NCBI GenBank assembly: GCA_947650365.1
Contig: CANTAL010000002.1
Span: forward strand, 503,501 to 567,500
From: Chamaelirium japonicum
Taxonomy: Eukaryota; Streptophyta; Magnoliopsida; Liliales; Melanthiaceae
Direction of reading: 5' to 3'
DNA length: 64,000 nucleotides
The notes under the pieces were generated by a model that did no database searches, was not told the DNA's origin, and was given only the letters and a program-made list of their open reading frames with translations. The position numbers and the translations under genes are program-made. This document shows positions 1-13,145 of the stretch, in pieces (the first letter of the stretch is position 1; each line of letters begins with the position of its first letter).

Positions 1-245
1 ATGCCACATATGTGGAGCAACGAGATATAAACAGAAGGATGCCGAGTCTAGTACCAATCGAAGGAAAAAAAATGTATCTACAAAGGTTTTCCTATACTTC
101 CCGCTTAGGGATAGGCTTCAGAGGTTGTTTATGTCATCGAAGACTGCTGAGCACATGAGGTGGTATGCACGAGAACGTACAGATGATAGGGTTATAAGAC
201 ATCCCACCGACTCTCTGACGTGGAAAGATTTTGATCATACCTATA
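1..245 (+). pseudogene. Duplicated fragment of CACTA transposase (TNP2 type)
   Basis: This stretch is a diverged second copy of bases about 764-1008 of the transposase remnant that follows. Both copies share the run from the Cys-His-Ile-Cys-Gly segment through the phrase translating as SLTWKDFDH. It carries its own changes, including an early in-frame TAA and an A-rich run near 66-72, so it is not coding. The join to the transposase N-terminus lies near 240-280, where the 13-mer CTATACCCGTTGG occurs twice (about 240-252 and 268-280). That arrangement suggests template switching or unequal exchange at a short repeat. The window edge cuts the fragment, so the duplicated unit may extend further left. 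Similarity to the later copy is read directly from the sequence. The mechanism is inferred. Confidence 0.8.
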
Positions 246-248
246 CCC

Positions 249-2713
249 GTTGGCATTGACATTAGCTATACCCGTTGGTTCTCGCACGGTAAGGAGCTAG
301 ATGCAGTCCCCATGGCAGCTCACGGTGAAACTGCAAACACAGTGATCGCTGATGATAATATTAATACAGACGATGACGATGACATGCAGGGTATGATACA
401 TGATTTGCAAGGTGGAATAGGCATGGAAACACCGTCAGGTGATCAGCCCAATATTAAAGCGGACAAGTTCTACAGATTGCTTAAAGATGCCGAACAACCT
501 CTATACCCGGGGTGTGAGAAGTTTTCAAAACTCTCTTTTACTGTAAAGCTTCTTCATTTGAAGTGCCTCAATGGTTGGAGTAATAAGTAATTTAATATGT
601 TGGTAGAGTTGCTGAAAGAGGCTTTTCCTATGGGTGAGACAGTACCGAAATCATTCTACGAGGCGAAGAAGACAATTAAAGATCTCGGTCTGGGTTATGA
701 GAAAATTGATGCATGCGTGAACGATTGTATGTTGTACCGGAAAGAGTACGAACATGCGCGGTTATGCCACATATGCGGAGCAACAAGATATAAAGAGACG
801 GATACCGAGTCTAGTACCAATCGAAGGAAGACAAATATATCTGCAAAGGTTCTCCTATACTTCCCGCTTAGGGACAGGCTTCAGAGGTTGTTTATATCAT
901 CGAAGACTGCTGAGCACATGAGGTGGCATGCACGAGAACATACAGATGACGAGATTATAAGACATCCGGCCGACTCTCTGACGTGGAAAGATTTTGATCA
1001 TATCTATCCTGAATTCGTATGTGAAGTTCGCAACGTCAGGTTAGGGCTTACTAGCGATGGCTTCAATCCATTTGGGAATATGAGTGTGTCGTACAGCATT
1101 TGGCCAGTTGTCCTAGTTCCATATAATTTGCCTCCCTGGATGTGCTTAAAAAAGCCATACACAATGCTCTCCTTGCTCATTCCCGGACCCATGTCGCCTG
1201 GTAATGATATTGACATTTACTTGCAGCCGTTAATTGAGGAGTTGAACGAGTTATGGGAAGTTGGGGCCGATACGTATGATGCCTCATTACGCTAGAATTT
1301 TTAGATGCATGTGGCACTACTATGGACGATCAACGATTTTCCTGCATATGCCAACTTATTCGGGTGGAGTACTAAAGGAAAATTGGCGTGCCCTACATGC
1401 AATAAGGAGACAGATTCATTACGGTTGAAGAACGGAGGCAAGTTCTGTTATATGAGCCATCGAAGATTCCTTATTGACGGCCATAAGTGGAGGCAGAACA
1501 AAAGAGCATTCAATGGCAATAAGAAACTTACAAAGGCCCCGGAGCAGCTTTCGGGGGTAGAAATCTTGTGTGAATTGGATCAGCTTGATGCCGTGGCACT
1601 TGGGAAAGGTAAAAAGAAGAGAACATATGAAGATTCTACATGTGAGCATAACTGAAAGAAGAAGAGTATTTTCTTTAAACTACCGTACTGGAGCAGCCTA
1701 CTCTTGCGGCATAACTTGGATATCATGCATATCGAGAAAAATATGTGTGACAATATTATAGGAACACTACTGAATCTCGACGGTAAGACAAAGGATAATC
1801 TTAAATCTCGTCTCGATCTTAAGGAGTTGGGCATCCGAAAATCACTTTATCCCCAAGAGATTGGGGATAAGTATGTATTGCCAGTTGCATGCTACACCAT
1901 GAGCTCACAGCAAAAGGCAGCCTTATGTGTATTCCTACGGTTTGTAAAAACGCCAGACGGTTATTCTTCGAATATCGCACGATGCGTGCAAGAGAACGGT
2001 CGAAAGTTATCTGGATTAAAGAGCCACGATTGCCATGTTCTTATGCAGTGATTGTTATCTCTTGCTATACGTGGGAATTTAACCAAACAGGTGTCTGGTC
2101 CGTTAATTAAGCTCAGCACTTTTTTCAGATAGTTATGCTTGAAGGTACTTAGACTGGACCAACTTGATCAGATAGAGAGGGATAATGCGATCATATTGTG
2201 CAAGTTAGGGATGATATTTCCACCTTTCTTCTTTGATGTCATGGTGCATTTGATCGTTCACTTGGCAAATGAGGCCAAACTCGGCGGCCCAGTTCATTAC
2301 CGCTTGATGTATTTTATCGAGAGGTAATCATCTCGTCTTATTTTTTAATGTACTTGATCGTTCTTGATGTATTTATCCATAATTTTTTTTCTCAAATTAG
2401 GTACTTGTGAACATTGAAATCATATGTTCGTAATAAAAGTCATCCGGAGGGATCAATTGCTGAAGGATACCTAGCAGAAGAATATCTAACATTCTGCTCA
2501 AGATACCTACATGGTACAGACACGTAATTCAATCAACTTGAGCGGAACTATGATGGTGGTCCAATAGACTTCGATGGGGGTCTGTCTATATTTGCCGAAA
2601 TGGGTAGACCTGTAGGAGGAGGCAAAACCCGTCGATTGTCTGTAGATGAGATTCAACAGGCACATATGTATGTGTTGCGCCAATATGATAAAGTGTGGCC
2701 ATTCATTGAGTAA
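249..2713 (+). pseudogene. CACTA (En/Spm) transposase remnant, TNP2-like, with DUF4218-type C-terminal region
   Basis: Read in a single frame, this matches plant CACTA TNP2 transposases. In order it shows an N-terminal transposase-associated segment (YTRWFSHGKEL), an acidic linker, a Cys-rich stretch (CHICGATRY), the core (LLWTINDFPAYANLFGWSTK; CPTCNKET; RHNLDIMHIEKNMCDNIIG) and a DUF4218-like end (FFDVMVHLIVHLANEAKLGG; VRNKSHPEGSIAEGY). The frame holds from 249 to an intron at 2324-2400 and resumes after it with no indel frameshift that I can see. It is interrupted by stops at 588 (TAA), 1293 (TAG), 1302 (TAG), 1653 (TGA), 2049 (TGA), 2130 (TAG), 2408 (TGA) and 2525 (TAA). Several fall where the family usually has Gln, Arg or Trp, which fits C-to-T or G-to-A decay of methylated DNA. 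The family's product cuts and pastes the element in the nucleus. This copy cannot encode it. The CACTA terminal repeats and the 3' part are missing. At about 2745 the sequence passes into the array. Confidence 0.9.
2324..2400 (+). other. Probable intron inside the CACTA transposase remnant
   Basis: The 77-bp stretch starts GTAATC after AG and ends CTCAAATTAG. It has a T-rich tract before the acceptor. Removing it rejoins the conserved ERY segment (R codon split as AG|G) to the downstream KSYVRNKSHPEG segment in frame. A second donor-like GTAAGC at 2710 starts another intron that is cut off by the array junction near 2745. Confidence 0.65.
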
Positions 2714-2744
2714 GCATTTTACGATCATTTACTCATTCTTTCAA

Positions 2745-3735
2745 TCCATTCTTCGTTTCTCTCTTCGTTTTCTTGTGACTGGTCGGCTGTGCTCGATATG
2801 TTCGTGCTGATAATATATTTTGAGATGGGAGAAAGAGAGAGCCACCAAACATGCCCCACTCTAAAAAATGTCGTATATTATTTGTAGGGTAAACTAACTT
2901 AGGGCCTAAGTAATCTATGGGAAAGAGAAACGAAGACAGAAGATAGAAGAAAATAGAAAAAAACTGAAAGAGAAACGTAGATAGAAGAGAAAGAAGAAGA
3001 GAAAAGAGAACGAAGAGATAAATGAAGAGAGAAGAAGTCCTATTCCAATCAATTCTCTATGGGTATAGGTGTGAAGTAAGAAGGAATATAAATTCCAAAA
3101 CTCCACTTCTCAATAGTATCATCTTAACATTATTATGATTATCATAGTAATATTACTATAATCATTTATTTAATTTTTAAATAATTTAATAATTTAAATA
3201 GTTTATTAATTAAGTATTTAGTAAAATAAATAAATAATTAAATTATTTAATTATCTAGTTATTTAATTATTTTTTTAATATTAATAATAAAAAGTAAACT
3301 AATTAAATAAATATTGAGAAAGAAGAGAGAAGAAGTCGTGCTCTAGTCCATTTATCACGGGTATAGGTGTGAAGTAAGAAGGAATCTAAATTCTGAAACT
3401 CCATGGAAGAGAAAAAATAAGAGAGAATAGAATAGAGAGATAAATGAAGAGAGAAGAAGTCCTGCTCCAGTCTATTGGCCACGGGTATATGTGTGAAGTA
3501 AGAAGGAATCTAAATTCCAAAACCTCCACTTCGTAATAGTTCATTTTATTTAAATAATTCAATATCTATTTATATTATAATAATTATATTTAATTAATTA
3601 TTTTACTAAAAAATTAATTATTAAATTATTTAAATTATTAAATTATTTAATAATTAAATAAATGATTAATTTAATTAAAAAATTTATGGTAACAATACTA
3701 TGATAATCATAATAACGTTGAGATAATACTATTGC
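2745..3735. repeat. TRIM-like array, first block: inverted pair of units around two AT-rich spacers
   Basis: From about 2745 the transposase intron is replaced by array sequence in the reverse sense (ACTGGTCGGCTG, then the primer-site complement and the LTR start near 2815). Polypurine units at about 2930-3110 and 3310-3530 each end in the common segment containing GGGTATAGGTGTGAAGTAAG and AACTCCACTTC. Two AT-rich spacers lie at about 3117-3312 and 3541-3725. The outer edges carry AATAGTATCATCT on the left and its inverse on the right, so 2.9-3.8 kb is a large imperfect foldback. A diverged second copy of this whole block lies at 14110-15020. No gene is seen. Confidence 0.7.
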
Positions 3736-6700
3736 GAAGTGGTGTTTTGAAATTTAGATTCCTTCTAACTTCACACCTATACTCGTGGGCAATGAACTAG
3801 AGCAGGACTTCTTCTCTCTTCTCACTTCGTTTATTTCTCTACTCTCTTCTCTCTTCTTTTCTCTCTTTTTTCTTCATTTCTCTCTCTGTTTTCTTGTAAC
3901 TGGTCGGTTGGCATTGGCATGTTCGTGCTGATAACGTGTTATGAGAAGGGAGAAAGTAAGAGCTATCAAATGTGCCCACTCTAAAATGGTCGTATATTAT
4001 TTATAGGATTAGCTTATTTAGGGTCTAAGTAATCTATAGGAAACCCAAATCCATAGGAGAATAGAGAAGAGAATGGAGAGATTTAATTATATTATTGAGA
4101 AGTGGAGTTTTGGAATTTAGATTCTTTCTTACTTCACACCTATATCCGTGGCCAATGGACTGGAGCAGGACTTCTTCTCTTTTCTAACTTTGTTTATTTC
4201 TTCATTATCTTCCCTCTTATTTTCTCTTCTCTGTCTTTATCTCTCTCTCTATTTTCTTACGACTGGTCGGCTGGGCTCGATATATTCGTACTGATAACAT
4301 GTTATGGGATGGAAGAAAGAGAGAGCCGTCAAATATGCCCCACACTAAAAGGGTCGTATATTATTTATAGGTTAAGTTTACTTAGGGCTTAATCAATCTG
4401 TAGGAAACCTTAATCCATAGGAGAAGAGTGAAAAGAACGGGGAGATTTAATTATATTATTGAGAAGTGGGGTTTTGGAATTTAGATTCCTTCTTACTTTA
4501 CAGCTAAACCCCTAGCGAATGGACTGGGGTAGGACTTCTTCTCTCTTCTTTCTATGTTTATCTCTCTGTTATCTTCTCTCTTCTCACAATATATTATAAG
4601 TATGAACATGTCCAGCCCAGCCGACCAGTCGCAAGAAAACGGAGAGAGAAATAAAGACAAAAGTGGGAAAAGAAGAGAGAAAAGAAGAAAGAGATAAATA
4701 AAGAGAGAAGAGAGAAAATGCCCTGCTCCAGTGCATTGGCCATGGGTATAGGTATAAAGTAAGAAGGAATTTAAATTTCAAAACTCCACTTCTTAATATT
4801 TAAATGACCCCTTTTTGGTGGGGCACGTTTGATATCTCTCTTTTTTCCATCTTATAACACGTTATCGGCACGAACATGTCGAGCCCAGCCGACCAGTCAC
4901 AGGAAAACGGAGAGAGAAAGGAAGACAGAAGTGGACTTTTGGATTTTAGATTCCTTCTTACTTCATACATATACTCGTGGTCAATGGACTAGAGCAGGAC
5001 TTCTTCTGTCCTCACTCTTTATTTCTCTCTCCGTTCTTTTCTCTCTTCTTCTCTCTCTTCTGTGGAGTTTTGGAATTTAGACTCCTTCTTACTGCACTCT
5101 TATACCCTTGGCCAATGGACTAGAGCAGGACTTTTTCTATATTCTATCTTCGTTTAACTCTCTATTATCTTCTCTCTTCTTCTTTTTCTTCTGTCTTCGT
5201 TTCTCTCTCTATTTTCTTGTGACTGGTCGATTGGGCTCGACATGTTCGTACTGATAACGTGATGTGAGATGGAAGAAAGAGAGAGTTATCAAACATGCCC
5301 CACCCTAAAGGGGTCGTATAAATATTAAGAAGTAGAGTTTTGGAATTTAGATTCCTTCTTACTTCACAGCTATACCTGTGGCCAATGGCCTGGAGTAGGA
5401 CTTCTTCTCTCTTTGTTTATCTCTTTGTTTACCTCTTTGTTCTCTTTCTTTTTCTTCTCTCTCTTTTGTCTTTATTTTTTTTCTCTATTTTTTTATGACT
5501 GGTCTGCTGGGCTCAACATGTTCGTGCTGATAACGTGTTGTAAGAAGAGTAAAGAGAGAAGAGAACAGAGAGATAAACAAATTATTTAATGGCTGGGCTT
5601 GACATATTCGTGCTGATAACGTGTTGTAAGACAGGAGAAAGTGAGAGCCATTAAATTTGCCTCACCCATTATATTATTTATAGGGTAAGCTTACTTAGGG
5701 CCTAAGTAATCTATGGAAAACCCTATTCCAAGGGAGAGATCCGACGGTGGATAATGAACTAGAGTAGGACTTCTTCTCTCATCATTTATCTCTCTGTTCT
5801 CTTCTTTCTTCTTCTTAATCTTCTGTAGAGTTTTGGAATTTAAATTCTGTCTTACTTCACACCTATACCCATGGCCAATGGACTGGAGAAGGAATTCTTT
5901 TCTCTTTTTTCTTTATTTATCTCTCCATTCTCTTCTCTCTTCTTCTCTCTCTTCTATTTTTGTTTCTCTCTCTCTTTTATCTTTGTTTCTCTCTTCGCTT
6001 TCTTATGACTGGTCGGCTGGGCTCGACATGTTCATCCTGATAATGTGTTATGAGAAGAGAGAAGAAGAGAAAAGAGAACAGAGAGATAAACGAAGAGAGA
6101 AGAGAGAAGAAGTCCTTCTCCAATCCATTCCCCATGGGTATAGGTGTGAAGTAAGAAGGAATCTAAATTCCAAAACTCCACTTCTCAATAATAATACTAT
6201 AATCTCTTCGTTCTCTTCTCTTTTCTCCCATGGATTAGGGTTTTCCATAGATTGCTTAGGCCCTAAGTAAGCTTACACCGTAAATAATATACGACCCCTT
6301 TGGATAGGGCATGTTTGACGGCTCTTATTTTCTCCGATCTTACAATACGTTATCGGATTTTTTCTTACATCTCACCTATACTCGTGGCCAATGGAATAGA
6401 GCAGGACTTCTTCTCTCTTCGTTTATCTTTTTGGTCTCTTCTTTCTTCTTCTATCTCTTTTGTCTTTATTTATCTCTCTGTTTTCTTGTGACTGGACGGT
6501 TGGGCTCGAAATATTCGTGCTGATAACGTGTTGTGAGATGGGAGAAAGAGAGAGCCATCAAACATGCCCCACCTTAAAGGGGTTGTATAAAGTAAAGTTT
6601 TGGATTTTAGATTCCTTCTTACTTCATACCTATACCTGTGGCCAATGAACTGAAGCAGGTCTTTTTCTCTCTTCTCTCTTCATTTATCTCTCCGTTCTTT

Positions 6701-9700
6701 TTTCTCCTTTTTTTCCCTTTTTTGTGTTTGTTTCTCTTCATTTTTTTATGACTGGTCAGTTGGGATCGATATGTTTATGCTGAAAACGTGTTATGAGCAG
6801 AGAGAAGAGAACGGAGAGATAAACGAAAAGAGAAGAAGTATTGCATATGTCCATTTACCATGGGTATAGGTGTGAAGTAAAAAGGAACCAAAATTCCAAA
6901 ACTCTATTTCTCAATAATATAATTAAATCTCTCCGTTATCTTCTTGATCTCTCATATGGATTTGGGTTTCCTATAGATTTCTTAGGCCCTAAGTAAGCTA
7001 ACCTTATAAATAAATTACGACCCCCTTAGGGTGGGGAAAGTTTGATGACTCTCTCTTTCTTCCATCTTACAACACATTATCAGCACGAACATGTCGAGCC
7101 CAGCCGACCAGTCACAAGAAAACAGAGAGAGAAAGAAAGTCAGAAGTGGAGTTTTAAAGTTTAGATTCCTTCTAACTTTACACCTATACCCGTGGCCAAT
7201 GGATTGGAGCAGGACTTCTTCTCTCTTCTCTCTTTATTTATATCTCTGTTCTCTTATATCTTCTCCCATAGATTAGGGTTTCTTATAGATTGCTTAGACC
7301 CTAAGTAAGCTTACTCTATAAATAATATACGACCCCTTTAGGGTGGGGCATGTATGATAGCTTTCTCTTTCTCCTATCTCAAAACACATTATCAGTAGGA
7401 AAATATCGAGCCCATTCGACCAGTCGTATGAAAACGGAAAGAGAAACGAAGACAAAAGTGAAGTTTTAGAATTTAGATTCCTTCTTACTTCACACCTATA
7501 CCCGTGGCCAATGTATTAGAGTAGGACTTCTTCTCTTTTCTCTCTTTATTTATCTCTCTATTCTCTTCTCTCTTCTTCTCTTTCTTCTGTGGAGTTTTGG
7601 AATTTAGATTCCTTCTTACTTCACACCTATACTTGTGGTCAATGAACTGGAGCAGGACTTCTTTTCTCTTCTCTCTTTGTTTATCTATTCATTCTCTTCT
7701 CTTTTCTTCTCTCTCCGTTTTCTTATAATTGGTCGGTTGGGCTCGATATATTCGTGCTAATAACGTATTATCAGATAGAAGAAAATGAGCACCGTCAAAT
7801 GTGCCCTACTCTAAAGGGGTCATATATTATTTATATGGTAAGCTTACTTAGGGCCTAAGCAATCTACGGGAAACCCTAATCCATAGGAGAAGAGAGAAAA
7901 GAATAGAGAGATTTAATTATATTATTGAGAAGTAGAGTTTTGGAATTTAGATTCCTTCTTACTTCACACCTATACCCATGGCCAGTGGACTGAAGCGAGT
8001 CTTCTTCTATCTTCTATCTTCATTTATATCTCCGTTCTCTTCTCTCTTCTTCTCTCTCCTCTGTCTTCGTTTCTTTCTCCGTTTTCTTACGACTGGTCGG
8101 CTGGGCTCGACTTGTTCATACTGATAACGTATTATGAGGTAGGAGAAAGAGAGAGCCATCAAACGTGCCCCACCCTAAAGGGGTCGTATATTATTTATAG
8201 GGTAAGCTTACTTAGGGCTTAAGCGATCTAGGGAAACCCTAATCCATGAGAGAAGTGAGAAGAGAATGGGGAGATATAATTATATTATTGAGAAGTGGAG
8301 TTTTGGAACTTAGATTTCTTCTTACTTCATACCTATACCCTTGACAAATAGACTGGAGCAGGACTTCTTCTCTATTCTTTCTTCGTTTATATCTCCATTC
8401 TCTTCTTTCTTCTTTTCTCTTCTCACAGCACATTATCAACACGAACATATCGAGCCTAGCCGACCAGTCATAAGAAAATGGAGAGAGAAACAAAGATAGA
8501 AGAGAGAAGAAAAGAGAAAAGAATGGAAAGATAAATAAAGGGAGAAGAACCCCTGCTCCAGTCCATTGGCCACGGGTATAGGTGTGAAGTAAGAAGGAAT
8601 CTAAATTCTAAAACTCCACTTCTTAATATTCATATGACCCCTTTATAGTGGGGCAAGTTTGATGGGTCTCCCTTTGTCCTATCTTACAACACGTTATCAG
8701 CACGAACATGTCGAGCCCAGCTGACCAATCGCAAGAAAACGGAGAGAGAAACGAAGACAGTAGTGGAGTTTTTGATTTTAGATTTCTTCTACTTCACACC
8801 TATACCCGGGCCAATGGACTGGAGCAGGACTTCTTCTCTATTCTCTCCTTATTTATATCTCTATTTTCTTTTCTTTTCTTCTCTCTCTTCTATGGTGTTT
8901 TGGACTGGAGCAGGACTTATTCTCCCTTCTATCTTCGTTTATCTCTCTGTTCTCTTCTCTCTTTTGTCTTTGTTTTTCTCTTCATTTTCTTATGACTGGT
9001 CGGCTGGGATCGATATATTCGTGCTGATAACATGTTGTGAGATGGGAGAGAGCGAGAGCCATCAAATATGCCCCACCCTAAAAGGGTCGTATAAATATTG
9101 AGTAGTGGAGTTTTGAAATTTTGATTCCTTCTTACTTCACAGCTATACTCTCTTTGTTTTCTTGTGACTGGTCGATTGGGCTTGACATGTTTGTGCTGAT
9201 AACATGTTATGAGAAGAGAAAAGAGAGAAGTGAAGGGAAAGATAAATGAATTATTTAACGGCTAGGCTCGAAATGTTTATACTGATAACGTGTTGTAAGA
9301 TGGGAGAAAGAAAGAGCCGTTAAATATGCCCTACCCTTTATATTATTTATAGGGTAAGCTTACTTAGGGCCTAAATAATATATGGGAAACCCTATTCCAA
9401 GGGAGAGATCTGACGGTGGATAATGAACTAGAGTAAGACTTCTTCTCTCTTTATTTATCTTATTATTTTCTTCTCTCTTCTTCACAATCTTCTGTGGAGT
9501 TTTGAAATTTAGATTCCTTCCTACTTCACACTTATACCCATGGCCAATAGACTGGAGCAGGACTTCTTCTCTCTTCTCTCTTCGTTTATCTCTCCGTTCT
9601 TTTCCCTATTCTTTTCTCTCTTCTGTCTTCGTTTCTCTTTTACTTCTATCTTTATTTTCTCTTTGTTTTTTTGTGACTGGTCGGCAGGGCTCGACATATT

Positions 9701-12700
9701 CGTGCTGATAATGTGTTGTGAGAAGAGGGAAGAAGAGAGAAGAGAACAAAGAGATAAATAAAGAGAGAAGAGAGAAGAAGTCCTACTCTAATCCATTCAA
9801 CATGGGTATAGGTGTGAAGTAAGAAGGAATCTAAATTCCAGAACTCTACTTCTTAATAATATAATTATAATCGCTCCATGCACTTCTCTCTTCTTCCATG
9901 TATTAGGGTTTTCTATAGATTACTTAGGCCCTAAGTAAGCTTACACCATAAATAATATACGACCCCTTTTGGATGGGGCACGTTTAATGGCTCTCTCTTT
10001 CTCCCATTTTATAACACGTTATCAGATTCTTTCTTACTTCACACCTATACCGTGGCTAGCGTACGGAATAGAGCTGGACTTCTTCTCTCTTCTCTCTTTA
10101 TTTATTTCTCTGGTCTCTTCTCTCTTTTTCTATCTCTTCTATCTTTATTTATCTTTCCGTTTTCTTGTGACTGGTCGGTTGAGCTCGAAATGTTCGTGCT
10201 GGTAACGTGTAGTGAGATGAGACAAAGAGAGAGCCGTCAAACATGCCCTACCTTAAAGAGGTCGTATAAATATTGAGAAGAAGAGTTTTGGATTTTAGAT
10301 TCATTCTTATATCACACCTATACCCGTGGCCAATGCACTGGCTATACCCGTGGCCAATGCACTGGAACAAGTCTTCTTTTCTCTTCTCTCTTCATTTATC
10401 TCTCCATTCTCTTCATTCTTTTCTCTCTTCTTCTCTCTCTTCTGTCTTCGTTTATCTCTTTATTTTTTTACGACTGGTCGGTTAGGGTCGATATGTTCAT
10501 GCTGATAACGTGTTGTGAGAAAAGAGAAGAAGAGAGAAGAAAACAGAGAGATAAACGAAGAGATAAGAAAGAAGAAGTCATGCTTATGTCCATTTACCAC
10601 GGGTATAGGTACGAAGTAAGAAGGAACCTAAATTCCAAAATTTCAGTTCTCAATAATATAATTAAATCTCTCCGTTCTCTTCTTTATCTCTCATATGGAT
10701 TAGGGTTTCCTATAGATTGCTTAGGCCCTAAGTAATCTTACCTTATAAATAATATACGACCCCCTTAGGATGGGGAACGTTTGACGGCTCTCTCTTTCTC
10801 CCATCTTACAAGACATTATCAGGACGAACATGTCAAGCCCAACCGATCAGTCATAAAAAAACAGAGAGAAAATAATGACATAAGTGGAGTTTTGGAATTT
10901 AGATTCCTTCTAACTTTATACCTATACCCGTGGCCAATGGACTAGAGTAGGACTTCTTCTCTCTTCTATCTTCTTTTATTTCTCCATTCTTTTCTATCTT
11001 CTCCTATGGATTTGGGTTTCTCATAGATTGCTTAGGCCCTAAGTAAGCTTACCCTATAAATAATTTATGACCCCTTTAGGGCAGGGCACGTTTGACGCTT
11101 TCTCTTTCTCCTATCTCATAACACGTTATCAGCACAAACATGTCGAGCCCATCCGACCAGTCATAAGAAAATAGAGAGAGAGACGAAGACAGAAGTGGAG
11201 TTTTTAAATTTAGATTCCTTCTTACTTCACACCTATACCCGTGGCCAATGGACTGGAGTAGGACTTCTTCTCTTTTCTCTCTTTATTTATCTCTCTATTT
11301 CTTCTTCTCTCTCTTTTGTGGAGTTTTGGAATTAAGATTCCTTCTTACTTCACACGTATACTTGTGGCCAATGGACTGGAGCAGGACTTCTTCTCTCTTC
11401 TCTCTTTGTTTATCTCTTCCTTTACTCCTTTTTTCTTCTCTCTTTTGTTTTCATTTCTCTCTTTGTTTTCTTGTAATTGGTCGGTTGGGATCGATATGTT
11501 CGTGCTGATAATGTATTATGAGATAGGAGAAAGTGAGCACCGTCAAATGTGCCCCACGCTAAAGGGGTCATATATTATTTATAAGGTACGCTTGCTTAGG
11601 GCCTAAGCAATCTATGGGAAACCCTAATCCATGGGAGAAGAGAGAAGAGAATAGAAAGATTTAATTATATTTTTGAGAAGTGGAGTTTTGGAATTTTAAT
11701 TCCTTCTTATTTCATACCTATACCCGTCGTCAATGGACTCGAGCAGGACTTCTTCTCTCTTCTATCTTTGTTTATAACTCCGTTCTCTTCTCTCTTCTTC
11801 TCTCTTCTCTGTCTTCGTTTCTCTCTTCATTTTCTTGCGACTGGTCAGCTGGGCTCGACATATTCGTGCTGATAACGTGTTATGAGATAGGAGATAGAGA
11901 GAGACGTCAAATATGCCCCACCCTAAAGGGGTCGTATATTATTTACAGGGTAAGCTTACTTAGGGCCTAAGCAATCTATAGGAAATCCTAATCTATGGGA
12001 GAAGAGAGAAGAGAATGTGGAGATTTAATTATAATATTGAGAAATGGAGTTTTGGAATTTAGATTCCTTCTTACTTTATACCTATACCCGTGATGAATAG
12101 ACTAGAGCATGACTTCTTCTCTATTCTCTCTTTGTTTATCTCTCCGTTCTCTTCTCTCTTCTTCTCTCTTCTCACAACACATTATCAGCACGAACATGTC
12201 GAGCCCAGCCGACCAGTCGTAAGAAAACGGAGAAAGAAACAAAGACAAGAGAAGAAGAGGGAGAAGAAAAGAGAAGAGAATGGAGAGATAAATAAAGAGA
12301 GAAGAGAGAAGAAGCCCTACTCCAGTCCATTGGCTACGAGTATAGGTGTGAAGTAAGTCAGAATCTAAATTCTAAAACTCCACTTCTCAATATTTATACG
12401 ACTCCTTTATGGTGGGGCACGTTTGACGGGTTTCTCTTTGTCCTATCTTACAATACATTATCTGCACGAACATGTCGAGCCCATCCGACCAGTCCCAAGA
12501 AAACGAGAGAGAAACGACGACAGAAGTAGAGTTTTTGAATTTAGATTCCTTCTTAATTTACACCTATACCCGTGGCCAATGGACTGTAGCAGGACTTCTT
12601 CTCTCTTCATTTATCTCTCTGTTCTCTTCTTTTTTTTATTCTCTTCTATGCAGTTTTGGACTGGAGCATGAATTCTTCTCCCTTCTATCTTCGTTTATTT

Positions 12701-13145
12701 CTTCATTCTCTTATCTCTTCTTTTCTCTTCTTTATTTGTTTCTCTTTTCGTTTTCTTGTGACTGGTCGGTTAGGATCGATATATTCATGCTGATAACGTG
12801 TTATGAGATGGGAGAAAGAGAGAGCCGTCAAATATGCCCTACCCTAAAAGGGTCGTATAAATATTGAGAAGTAGAGTTTTGGAATTTAGATTCCTTCTTA
12901 CTTCACAGCTATACCCATGGCTAATGGACTGGAATAGGACTTCTTCTCTCTTCTCTCTTTGTTTAACTCTTTATTCTCTTTTCTCTTCTTCTCTCTCTTC
13001 TGTCTCTGTTTCTGTCTCTATTTTCTTATGACTGGTCAGCTGTGCTTGATATATTCGTATTGATATCGTGTTATGAGAAGAGATAAGAGAATAAAGAGAT
13101 AAACAAAAACAGAAGAGAGAAGAAGTCCTGCTCTATGTTATTTAA
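3736..13145. repeat. Higher-order tandem repeat, three copies of a ~3.7-3.8 kb block of TRIM-like units
   Basis: The order of subunits recurs along this stretch. Landmarks include the short-form LTR junction AATATT followed by TATGACCCC-like sequence at 4795, 8625 and 12389 (steps 3,830 and 3,764), and the variant CACAGCTATAC at about 5365, 9138 and 12904 (steps about 3,773 and 3,766). The variant GAGCACCGTCAAATGTG lies near 7787 and 11533. The phrase GGATAATGAACTAGAG follows a truncated LTR at about 5750 and 9417. The third copy appears partial and diverges after about 13140. Inside each block, polypurine units, truncated LTRs with TATA boxes and primer-site motifs alternate in both orientations. 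Open frames here are repeat translations, not genes. Confidence 0.7.

Noticed and set aside
1653-1710. Separate small genes in the CACTA region (several open frames on both strands)
   Set aside because: The plus-strand frames are pieces of one reading frame separated by single stop codons. Minus-strand frames are shadows of it.
3117-3735. AT-rich blocks as free-standing MITEs with terminal inverted repeats (AATAGTATCATCT edges)
   Set aside because: The inverted edges continue into the flanking polypurine units, so the symmetry belongs to the larger foldback. I find no target duplication at the edges. In fuller copies the block is joined to an LTR.
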